Origin: Cryptomeria japonica
Taxonomy: Eukaryota > Streptophyta > Pinopsida > Cupressales > Cupressaceae
Assembly: GCF_030272615.1 (NCBI RefSeq)
Contig: NC_081411.1
Span: 156,634,971-156,698,970 of the forward strand
Direction of reading: 5' to 3'
DNA: 64,000 bases
Both the position numbers and the translations under genes were made by a program. Below the pieces are notes generated by a model. That model was not told where the DNA came from. It made no database searches and saw only the letters and a list, made by a program, of their open reading frames with translations. Shown one piece after another: positions 11,431 through 21,293 of this stretch (within the stretch, counting starts at the first letter, position 1; each line of letters opens with the position of its first letter).

Positions 11431-11478
11431 GTTTAGGGTTTAGGGTTTTTGCTACCAACCTGTCTATTTCCTATAAAG
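11431..11478 (+). promoter_or_regulatory. telo-box plus TATA box in Copia-3 LTR
   Basis: GTTTAGGGTTTAGGGTTT at 11431-11448 is two and a half plant telomere units, a telo-box in plant promoter terms. CTATAAAG follows at 11471-11478. The 3' LTR keeps both (17108-17125 and TATAAG near 17150). Transcription would start roughly at 11500, which places the stem-loop array inside the RNA. Confidence 0.55.
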
Positions 11479-11698
11479 TCGATGTTGTGTTTCTTTCTAA
11501 GGTTGTTGGCAAAATTTGTGTGTGTGTATCCAAGGGAAGTGATATGTGATTCTTGCCAGACCAAAGGAGAGAAGAGATACCTGCAAAGTGAATGTGCAGA
11601 AGGTGAAGAGGAGCCAAAATGGATCTGCATTAGCATTGAGTGCTGTTACCAGCTCATTGTAATTCCTATTGATCTTTAACCACTTCAACAATTGTGAA

Positions 11699-11997
11699 AT
11701 CCCTTCACAGGGTAGCCTTAACCGGCTTGATACAAATCCCTTAATAGGGTAGCTTTAACCAGCTTGATTCAAATCCCTTAACAGGGTAACTTGAAGTTAT
11801 TGAGTTTTGGGAAGCTATAGAGCTCTGGAGATCCTTTAGCTATTGAGTTCTTGAAATCCTCTAACAAGGTAACCCTAACTGGGTTTAACCCTTAACCAGG
11901 TATTGTAGCCATCCCTTAACTGGGTGATCCCTAATAGGATCGATTCCTAGTAGAACCTATTATAATTTCTTTAACCGAACAAGGCTCCTAACAGAGC
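11699..11997 (+). repeat. array of mini stem-loops in 5' LTR
   Basis: About ten short inverted repeats with a common loop. Examples are CCC-TTAACA-GGG (11775-11786), AACCC-TAACT-GGGTT (11871-11885), GATCC-CTAATA-GGATC (11926-11941), TTC-CTAGTA-GAA (11944-11955) and GCTC-CTAACA-GAGC (11984-11997). The stems differ in sequence but stay paired. The counterpart array in the 3' LTR is at about 17376-17674. Confidence 0.75.
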
Positions 11998-12465
11998 AGA
12001 CTTCTAAAGAGTTCAAAAAGCAGCTTGTGGGTATTCATCCCCACTGTGGTTTTTCTCAGTTGGGTTTCCACATGAAAAATATGTGTGTCATGTGTGATGC
12101 TTCTATCTTGTGATGCTTTGTTATTTCCTGTTGAGCATATGATGGTTTTGTATTTTATGCCTGTCTATAAAACATATTGAACTAACTACTGTGAAGATCT
12201 GATGATAGTTTACCTATTCATGCATGAGGGTGTAATGGTACTATAGTATTGAGCTAAGAGGAAAGATTAGTGAGTAATCGGTTTATGATTGTTTTTGTTG
12301 TTCTAGGTCTTACTGGTTGCACTTTGTTTCAACCAGTGTCACTGCTTGCCAGTCACCTTGAGTATTTGCTGACAAACCAATTTTGGATAGTATTTTGCCT
12401 GTACTGATTCACCCCCCCCTCTTAGTACTGGTTTGGTACTAATCATTCATCATTGAGTTATCAAT

Positions 12466-12477
12466 TGGTATCAGAGC
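12466..12477 (+). other. primer-binding site of Copia-3
   Basis: TGGTATCAGAGC, complementary to the 3' end of plant initiator Met-tRNA, two bases after the LTR end. This is where first-strand DNA synthesis begins. Confidence 0.9.
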
Positions 12478-12532
12478 ACTCTAGGTCCTCTGTGTTGTAA
12501 GCTTAACCACTTGAGGTAAAGATCCCAGTCAA

Positions 12533-15500
12533 ATGATGAAGAGGGAAGGTCCAAAGTTTAACAGGGAAAATTTCGGTATATGGAAAGATAGGATGAAGAT
12601 ATTCATTAGAAGCATGGGTGCTCAACACTAGAGTTATGTTGAGAATGTCTATGTTGTCCCTACTAGTACTCTCACCGATGACCAAAAGAGAGAGATACAA
12701 GAAAATGAGCAAGTCATGGAAGCCCTCATTAGTAGTCTATCTGACATTGAGTTTATTGATGTTCAGGACAAGGTAAATCCCAAAGAGGTATGGGATTCTC
12801 TTGAAAATATCTATGGTGGTGATGAACATGTAAAACAGGCTAAGGAAGAAATCCTGAGAGGGAAGTTTGAAGATATGCGGATGGTTGAAGGTGAGACCAT
12901 TCAGCAGTATGGAATAAGAATCAAAATGGTTGTTGGAGAAATCAAGAGTGCAGGTGGTAAAATAGAAGATTCCACTATGGTAAGAAAAGTCCTAAGATCC
13001 CTGTTTCTGGTCTATGCAATAAGGGTTGTTGCTATTCAAGAGCTGAGATCAATAGACAAGACTAAGGTATCCTTGGACTCCATCATAGCCAAGCTGACAG
13101 CCTATGAGCTAAATAGTTTTGATGGCAGTGTTCAAAAGATTGAATCAGCATTTAAAGCCTTTGCTTTACCATACAGAAAAGGAAAAGAAGCTAGCACTAG
13201 TGGTGAACCTAGTTAGAGCAGAGAAATGAATGATGAGGAGATTCTGATGGCATTTGAAGCTCTCCTTGCCAAGAAGCTTCCTAAAGGAACCGATAAATAC
13301 AAAGGTAAGCTACCTTTGAAATGCTTTTCTTGTAACCGGATAGGACATATTGCTATAAACTATCCTAATGGCGATAACAAGGACAAACCAGAAAGGTTCA
13401 GGAAATTCAAAGGAGGAAATTGGAGAAACTATTTTGTGGCAATTGATGAAGGTGTCACAGATGAGGAATCAGAAGATGAAGAGAATGAAGACATTGTGTT
13501 TGTTGTTGTAAAGGAAGATGTGGCAGACAAGAAGGCTCTTGTCTCCCAATTTGATAATTCCAATGAGTGGATCATTGACAGTGGCTATTCTCACCATATG
13601 ACAGGTGACTAGAGAAAGTTTCTATCCTTGGAGGAGTATGATGGTGGTGTGGTTCCCTTTGGCAGTGATGCACCATGCATGGTCAAAGGCAAAGGGTCCA
13701 TCTCTGTGAATGGAAAGAGCAGTGTGTGTACTAGGTTGATGGTCTTAGACACAACCTTCTGAGTTTTGCCTAGCTAAATGACAGTGGCTTCACTCTGGAA
13801 TTCAAGAATGGAGTTTGCAGAATCAAAGGAAAAGATGGTGAATTGGTGGCCATCGGCATATTGATTTGTGTGGTCCTTTGAAAACTAGAAGTGTGTAGGG
13901 TGATAGGTACTTCATGATTCTCACTGATGACTGCTCAAGAATGATGTGGGTCACATTCTTGAAAGACAAGTCTAAAGCTTTTGTGAAATTCAAAGCTTTC
14001 AGAGCATTAGTGGAGAAGGAAAGTGGTAAAAGGCTCAAGTGTCTCAAAACTGATCAAGGAGGGGAATTCACTTCCAGTGAATTCAACAAGTACTGTGAAG
14101 AATTTGGCATCAAAAGGCAACTATCTACCCCCCAGATTCCATAGCAGAATGGCCTAGTAGAGAGGAATAACCAAACTGTGGTTGAAGTAGCTAGAACCAT
14201 GTTGATTCAAGGAAAGGTAGCTCACACCTTTTGGAGAGAAGCAGTGAGCACTAAAGTCTACACAATGAACCCGGTACTCATCAAGAAAGGTAAGAACAAA
14301 ACTCCTTATGAGTATTGGACTGGTAAGACACTCGTGGTTAGCTACTTTAGGGTATTTGGTAGCAAATGTTACATCAAGAGAAGTGAAAATTAGGGAAAAT
14401 TTGAAGCTAAATGTGATGAGGGAATATTCCTAGGATATTCCACCAAGAGTAAAGCTTTCAAGTGTTACAACAATAGGACTTAGAGAATTATGGAAAGTAT
14501 CAATGTAAGAGTTGATGAATCCTCTGAGAAAAGTGAGGAAATCGGTAGTGAGCAAGCTATAAATGAATCGGCTGCAACCTTCTAGGAACCAGTTGTCAGT
14601 CAACCAAGTACTAGTAATAGTTTTCCTGTACCGATGAATGCTGATGCTGATGAAGAGGAAAAGCAAGAAGAACCTATCAAGACCATTCCTCGGTATGTCA
14701 AGTTGAATCATGATCCTAAGTAGATCATAGGAGATAAGGATGCAGGAATCCTTACAAGAAGAAAGGTCAGAGAAAACTCATGTATGATCTCTGAATTTGA
14801 GCCTAAATCATTCAAAGAGGCTCATAAAGATGGAGACTGGATCAAGGCAATGGAGGAGGAACTTGACTACATAGAGAAAAATGGTACATGGTCCTTGGTA
14901 CCCAAACCAGAGCATAAAAATGTCATTGGCACCAAATGGGTGTTTAGAAACAAGCTGAATGAGGATGGCACAGTGATTAGGAATAAAGCCAGATTGGTGT
15001 GCAAAGGATATGCTCAAGAAGAAGGAGAAGGCTATGGAGAAACCTTTGCTCCTGTAACCAGATTGGAAGGAGTTTGTATGCTTTTTGCATATGCATCTTT
15101 TAAAGGGTTCAAAGTATATCAAATGGATGTAAAATCTACATTCCTAAATGGTGTACTTGAAGAGGAGGTGTATATAGAGCAACTAGATAGGTTTTCTCTA
15201 TTTGAAGATAGTGATATGGTGTACAGGCTACATAAAGCCTTATATGGTCTAAAGCAAACACCTAGGGCATGGTATGAGCACCTGCATTCCCATCTTGTGA
15301 AGATTGGATTTGAGAGAACAAGTGAAGATAGCAATATCTACTTGAAGTCTGAAGGAGATCAGATCCTGATCTGTGAGCTTTTTGTTGATGACATTATCTT
15401 TGGTGGAGATGACAAGATGAGTCATGAGTTTGCTGATGAGATGAAGAAAGACTTTGAGATGTCACTCATAGGGGAGATTAAGTTCTTCATTGGACTATAG

Positions 15501-16334
15501 ATCTAGTAGATGAAAGATGGAATCTTTATCACTCAGTCCAAATATGTCAAAGAGGTGTTGAAGACGTTTGGCATGGAAGATAGCAAACCGGTTGGTACAT
15601 CGATGGTGACCGGTTGCAAATTGACAAAAGAGGATGATTCCGCACTGGTTGATGAGAAGGAATACTGATCAATGATTGGTAAGTTGCATTATGTAGTGCA
15701 TAGCAGATCGGATATTGCACATGCAGTTGGCATTACTGCAAGGTTCTAGAAAAGTCCAAGAGAATCCCACTTGGTTGCAGTCAAGCAGATTATTAGGTAT
15801 TTGAAGGGAACAGTTGACTATGGATTGTGGTACCCATACAACAATGATTTCATTCTGAAAGTATTCACAAATGCTAATTGGGAAGGTAATGTGGATGACC
15901 GGAAAAGCACAACCGGTAGTGCATTCTTTCTCAGTGGTAGACTGGTCTCATGGATGAGTAAAAAGTAGAGTTGTATCTCTCAGTCTACAACGAAAGCGGA
16001 GTATGTTGCAGCTTTCATGAACTACACTCAGACAATCTGGATGAAGCATGTTTTAAATGGCTTCAAAATCCTTGTATCTAAACTGGTAAGTATATTTTGT
16101 GATAACATAAGTGCCATCAATATCTCAAAGAATCCGGTTTTACATTCTAGAACCAAGCATTTTGAGCTTAAGTATCATTTCTTGAGAGAAAAGGTTCAGA
16201 ATAAAGAGATTGCACTAGAACATGTTTCCAGTAAGGAGCAATTAGTAGACATATTCACCAAGCCTCTCCCAAAGACTACATTTGTGCATTTAAGAGGTGA
16301 ATTGGGGGTACTACCCCTTCAGGAGGTGAACTAA
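12533..16334 (+). pseudogene. Copia-3 gag-pol, inactivated
   Basis: Gag starts at ATG 12533 (MMKREGPKFN), with a UBN2-type capsid region and zinc knuckle CFSCNRIGHIAINY whose last Cys is now Tyr. Protease remains as WIIDSGYSHHMTGD. The zinc-binding HHCC part of integrase is missing: sequence jumps from DGELVAIG to HIDLCGP near 13852. The DDE core is kept: ILTDDCSRMMW, KTDQGGEF, and an E-bearing segment downstream. Reverse transcriptase has [13 protein letters not shown] and the active site FVDDIIF; RNase H has TNANW and TKAEYVA. I count 17 in-frame stops (16 TAG, 1 TGA) plus frame changes near 13700 and 13852, so no product is possible. The last frame ends at 16334. Confidence 0.9.
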
Positions 16335-16524
16335 AAGTATTTGTCCCACATCAGTCAGGTATTGTATAGTCAAATTTTTTATTGATTGATGTGTCAAAGG
16401 ATCCTACTCCTTAGGGGGAGCAGCATAATGGAACAGGGATGCTTGTGCCTCCACTTTGGCATTATTGTCAAAGAGGGAGGAGGAGTGAAGCGGAGAGATA
16501 TCTTTGTATATTGCCATCAATGCC

Positions 16525-16535
16525 AAAGGGGGAGA
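16525..16535 (+). other. polypurine tract of Copia-3
   Basis: AAAGGGGGAGA just before the 3' LTR. The same tract occurs inverted in Copia-4. Bases 16335-16524 are non-coding spacer. Confidence 0.85.
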
Positions 16536-16536
16536 T

Positions 16537-18127
16537 TGTTGGCATTATGTGAACCGGTATACGGATATAATGATATTGTATGTTGTCATTGATGTCAATA
16601 TGTGATATGAAGTGAATCGGCATATGTGATATGTGAGAAAAGAGAACCGGCATATGTGTGAACTAGTATATATGCCAAAGTGAAGCGGTGTATTTTCTCA
16701 AGGTGAACTGGCCTATAGTTATGGGAACCAGCACATGGAAGCATTAAATGGCTACCGGATGGTAGGTAGTTTCCACTTCAGGATTTTCGGTTGGAGTATT
16801 TCAAGCCTGTGTGACTCAATCGGTGATCTTTTGTGTGATGAGTTACTAGTATAACGGAGAATAGGTCATGTTGCCATGTAAGCCCTATGTGCATGAAGGA
16901 ACTTGCATGAAAAAGACTATTCCTATCTACCTTGGGAATGTAGGAAGTTTGTCAAACGGTGATAATGCGTGATGGGTTATCAGCTGCCATGAAATTAGTG
17001 GATAATGGATGATGGAGAATGTCTTGAGATCGATTCAAGATTGTTGCATTTAATGCAATATGATTCAATGGTCAGGATTGAACCACTTGAATTGCTTAAC
17101 GTAACAGGTTTAGGGTTTAGGGTTTTTGCTACCAACCTGTCTGTTTCCTATAAGGTCGATGTTGTGTTTCTTTCTAAGGTTGTTGGCAAAAGTTGTGTGT
17201 GTGTATCCAAGGGAAGTGATACGTGATTCTTGCCAGACCAAAGGAGAGAAGAGATACCTACAAAGTGAATGTGCAGAAGGTGAAGAGGAGCCAAAATGGA
17301 TCTGCATTAGCATTAAGTGTTGTTACCAGATCATTGTAATTCTTGTTGATCTTTAACCACTTCAACAGTTGTGAAATCCCTTAACAGGGTAGCCTTAACT
17401 GACTTGATACAAATCCCTTAACAGGGTAGCTTTAATCGACTTGATTCAAATCCCTTAACAGGATAACTCGAAGTTATTGAGTTCTGGGAAGCTATAGAGC
17501 TCTGGAGATCCTTTAGCTATTGAGTTCTTGAAATCCTCTAACAAGGTAACCCTAACCGGGTTTAACCCTTAACCGAGTATTGTAGCCATCCCTTAACTGG
17601 GTGATCCCTAACAGGATCGTTTCCTAGTAGAACCTATTGTAATGTCTTTAACTGGACAAGGCTCCTAATAGAGTGGACTTCTAAAGAGTTCAAAAAGAAG
17701 CTTGTGGGTATTCATTCCCACTATGGTTTTTCCCAGTTGGGTTTCCATGTGAAAAATATGTGTGTCATGTGTGATGCTTTTATCTTGTGATGCTTTGTTA
17801 TTTTCTGTTGAGCATATGATGGTTCTGTGTTTTATGCTTGTCTATAAAACATATTGAACTAACTATTCTAAAGATCTAATGATAGTTTACCTATTCATGC
17901 ATGATGGTGTAATGGTACTATAGTATTGAGCTAAGAAGAAAGCTTAGTGAGTAACTAGTTTATGATTTTTTTAGTTGTTCTAGGTATTACCGGTTGCACT
18001 CTATTTCAACCAGTGTCACTACTTGCCAGTCACTTGCAGTATTTGCTAACAAACCAGTTTTGGATAGTATTTTGCTTGTACTGATTCACCTGCCCTCTCA
18101 GTACCGGTTTGGTACTAATCATTCATC
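16537..18127 (+). mobile_element. 3' LTR of Copia-3, clipped
   Basis: Begins TGTTGGCATTATG like the 5' LTR and stays alignable to ATTCATCATT. There the 5' LTR continues GAGTTATCA, while this copy passes directly into TCTCTCACC of the LINE fragment. The stem-loop array is at 17376-17674. Confidence 0.88.
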
Positions 18128-19041
18128 ATTTCTCTCACCAAAAGGAGCTTTACATTGGGTGGTAGAGCTCACAAATCTCTCCAGCATCTTAGATCGGCTA
18201 ATTAAAGATTGAAATCCACTAAAGAATTAACAACAATATTTCCTTCTCTATAGGTATGGCAGATAGTTAAATAGTCTAGACCAAGTAGGAGTCTTATAAT
18301 ATCATCCATCACCCCAACATAAGAGAAATTGATATTAGCTTGACCTTGGGAAACATTGATACCAATTTTGAGTCACCCTCAATAATAAGAGTCCTCACCC
18401 CAATTGAAAGTGCAAATTTAATGCCTCAAAACAAAGACATACATTTTGCTTGATTGTTGGTCGATCCCTCTAGGCGGCCAGAGTAGGCTGCCACTAGATC
18501 CCCTAAGGAGGCATGGATCAAACCCTATCCTACAACTTTACCATTCCTAGCAGCACCATTGAAGTTTAATTTGCACCATCCCTCACCTGAAGGTTTCCAC
18601 TTAGTGTTTTTCATGATAATGTTTTAAGAACTATCAACAATAGCATGTCCATTGGATAAGTCCCAATTTATGGCCATCTTTTGATCATAAGGAGAAGGCT
18701 GGGAATCAAGTTTAGGGAAATTGATAATCGATAAATTATCAGATAACACCTAGTAGATGGATCTAAACACCACTTTGATTAGATTGTCAATCTCCCTAAA
18801 TATCTTGTTATTTATTCTTTCCAAAGACTCCAAAAAACATGTGGAGGGATAAGCCTGCACAACTATTTAACAAAGGGGTTAGTTATAGGTCCTTTCCATT
18901 CATCAAGAAATTGATCCAATCTACAATTAAAAACCCAATTAGGCCCCAATTTTTATTAAACTTTCCACCATAAATCTCTAGAAAATGGGTAGTGCAATAG
19001 CAAATGGGGAATGGATTCCTCATTGGTGCAGGAGCACCTAG
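18128..19041 (-). pseudogene. LINE RNase H fragment, copy 2
   Basis: Second copy of 9577-10490 in the same orientation, differing at a few percent of positions (for instance ACATTGGG for ACATTAGG). The minus strand again reads the RNase H remnants KLNFNGAARNG and NNQAKCMSLF with the same stops. Its start coincides with the clipped end of the Copia-3 LTR. At 19041 it passes into the 337-bp repeat. Confidence 0.65.
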
Positions 19042-19320
19042 TTGTGTAAAACTCCCATTTTTGAGTATTTAATGCTTTAATGCTTGTAAAGTCTTGTGTT
19101 AAGTTGATTATGTTGTTTTAGGTTGTTTTGGGTCATGTTTAGTTGTTTTGATCTCATTTTGGGCTCTAGAGATCAAGCTTTTCCTTTTAGGCCTTGAGTG
19201 GACAATTTTTGGCAAAAATGTGCAAAATTTTCAAAAAGGTCTTCTAATTCTTTCCAAAGCATTGGAACATGTTTGTTAGGTGTTTTTAGGCATGTCTAAT
19301 TTGTTTAGACAAGTTAATAA
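19042..19320 (+). repeat. partial 337-bp repeat unit, copy 2
   Basis: Same unit as 10491-10768. It ends AATAA, the slightly mutated left target duplication of Copia-4 (GATAA on the right side at 27063-27067). Confidence 0.7.
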
Positions 19321-20845
19321 TTATAGTTATGATACTTAATTTAAGTACAGATCCAATAGCCAACAAGATGAGAGGGGGGTGAATCATACAAACTTAATCT
19401 TCCATAAAAATATCAGATTCAACCTCAGTAACATATAATTTAGTAATATAACCAAAACTACTAAAAAAGCAAACTCAAAAGCACATAAACATCATAAACC
19501 TCATAACACCAGTTTTAACGTGGAAACCCAAATAGGGAAAAACCACTATGGGATTTCGGACGCACTAAGAAATATACTCTTCTAGAGTATGCTCGGTTAA
19601 CAGAAAATCCTGTTAAAGATTACAAACACATTGCTAGATGTGACCCAGTTAAGGGATTTCCCTCAGATCTGTTAGGATCTTCACCTTGTTAGAAGTGACC
19701 TTGTTAAAGGATTTCAAACACTCAATCAAAATGTCACCTTGCTAGAGGGTTTTACAAATAAGACTATTATGTCCACTTGATTAAGAGAATTTTTGTCACT
19801 TTCACAAAATAACAGTAATAAAAATCTATTTGCAACTTCACATCTAAAATGATAAAGAAGATTCTTATTTGTTCAATACAATCTAGACATAGAACTAATC
19901 TTGTCCATCTGCTGGGCTTCTATACTTTGTTATTCAAACAGGTTTTCAAGCTTCTGTACTCGGTAATCACTATGTACCATCCCTGTGCATACATTTGCCC
20001 GCACACATTGTTTATCAATAGTTCCCTATTTATAAACAATTAGCTAACTGCTTAATCTCCTTGATCACATTTCCCATGATCAATCATAGCCATCAGATCT
20101 TCAATCTTGTCTAGGTTCAATGCATCCTTCAATTGGAAAAATGTTTTACCCTGCCTTGGAACTTGTGCTTGGGTATTGCGGTTCAATCTGAGCTGTAGAT
20201 CTTCATGCCAATTTTCCTTTGCCATATATTCATTAACAAACTTCATGCACGGCATACCAATCATTTAATCAGTTCCAACTCATCAACTTCCTTCATTAAA
20301 TAATGCATGTAACCATTTAATGTATTCTGTTATAGCTCGGTTACAACTCGGTTACAACTCGATGAATACTAAACTTCACTCGGTAGACATTCAACCTTCA
20401 TTAACCGATAGCGATAACCTTAGGGCTTACTGACTAGCTTCCTTAGGGTTTACCGACTAGGTTCCTTGTTTGGTAACATAGTATATTATTAACCTTACAA
20501 TTTACAACATATGTATGATGTTAAAACAATCTAAACATCATGATCTCATCATTGTCTTTAACTCAGTAATAGTTGCCCATTGAATACCTTATTCATCCCC
20601 TTATTCATCATATTCTTTCTGTGTCATTTACCGACATCTTTATACTCTTCAAATCATACTTCTCAAGATATGGCAACATCATACTGAATTAGAAAATCAA
20701 TTTCTTAATATCAATGACAAAATAATAATATCAAGATAGTAAACATCCTTAATCAGTTATATCCATAATCATCAACAACCTTCTCAATATCCTTATTGAA
20801 ATGCCAACAATCTTCCATTGTCTATTATAATGTCAAATGCTAACA
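19321..20845 (-). mobile_element. 3' LTR of Copia-4
   Basis: 1525 bp. On the minus strand it starts TGTTAGCATTTGACATT and ends near the GATAA site. It carries the stem-loop array at 19575-19785 and a long stretch rich in CGGT words. It is closely similar to 25543-27062, which carries about 20 extra bases near 26385. Confidence 0.9.
19575..19785 (-). repeat. mini stem-loop array in Copia-4 LTR
   Basis: Minus-strand units in 5-6-5 format: AATCT-TTAACA-GGATT, CACAT-CTAGCA-ATGTG (19642-19627), AGATC-CTAACA-GATCT (19680-19665) and CACTT-CTAACA-AGGTG (19697-19682). Shorter-stemmed units such as CCC-TTAACT-GGG lie between them. The same array recurs in the other LTR at about 25800-26010. Confidence 0.78.
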
Positions 20846-20858
20846 ATCTCCCCCTTTG
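20846..20858 (-). other. polypurine tract of Copia-4
   Basis: Minus strand CCAAAGGGGGAGAT abuts the LTR. Bases 20859-21290 are spacer with further C-rich copies (TTCTCCCCC, TCTCCCTT) and no coding signal. Confidence 0.85.
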
Positions 20859-21293
20859 GCATTGATGGCAAAACCAATTGATTTGACCTTAAAAAGATTC
20901 AGATTGTTGTGATTCTGAAATGCTGAAATGATCTCTTGCTGTCAACAAATTTTCTCCCCCATACATTAGACTTCTCCTCTTTTCTCTAGTCTTTTCAATC
21001 AGTCTTCTCTCCATTATATCTTCTCTCCCTTATATTAGTCTTCTCCCCCTTTTACAACAATGCCAAAAAGTAAAGAATTAAAACATAATTTCTTCCTGTA
21101 TGAAGTGATTTCCTGTTGTTGTGTATCAACTGAGTCTCAGTCAGAGCATTTTGTCTTCAGTTCCTGTTCCTTGTATTGTTTCTTGTATAATTTCCTGTAC
21201 ACCTTTAGAAAACATCCTAAAGTGTGTAAATTAGCATCAACTCTAAAAAGATATTCGATAGAGTCATTGAATTGATGCTTTCACCAAACTCGG

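Larger units (their letters stand above)
10861..12463 (+). mobile_element. 5' LTR of Copia-3
   Basis: 1603 bp, from TGTTGGCATTATG to GAGTTATCA two bases before the primer-binding site. It contains a telomere-like box, a TATA box and an array of short stem-loops, each listed separately. It matches 16537-18127 along its length apart from the lost 3' tip there. Confidence 0.9.
10861..18127 (+). mobile_element. Copia-3, full-length decayed Ty1/copia element
   Basis: 7.27-kb element with two LTRs of about 1.6 kb, a primer-binding site, gag-pol remnants and a polypurine tract in proper order. The left flank ends in AAAAC. No matching target duplication exists on the right because the last bases of the 3' LTR are missing and a copy of the left flank follows instead. 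The LTRs differ at a few percent of positions by eye, so it is not recent. Confidence 0.9.

Noticed and set aside
11328-11549. 73-codon frame repeated at 17005-17226 in both Copia-3 LTRs
   Set aside because: It spans the telo-box and TATA region and owes its similarity to LTR duplication; no protein family features.
12466-12477. tRNA-like sequence TGGTATCAGAGC at several places
   Set aside because: These are primer-binding sites complementary to tRNA ends, placed beside LTRs; no tRNA gene fold was found.
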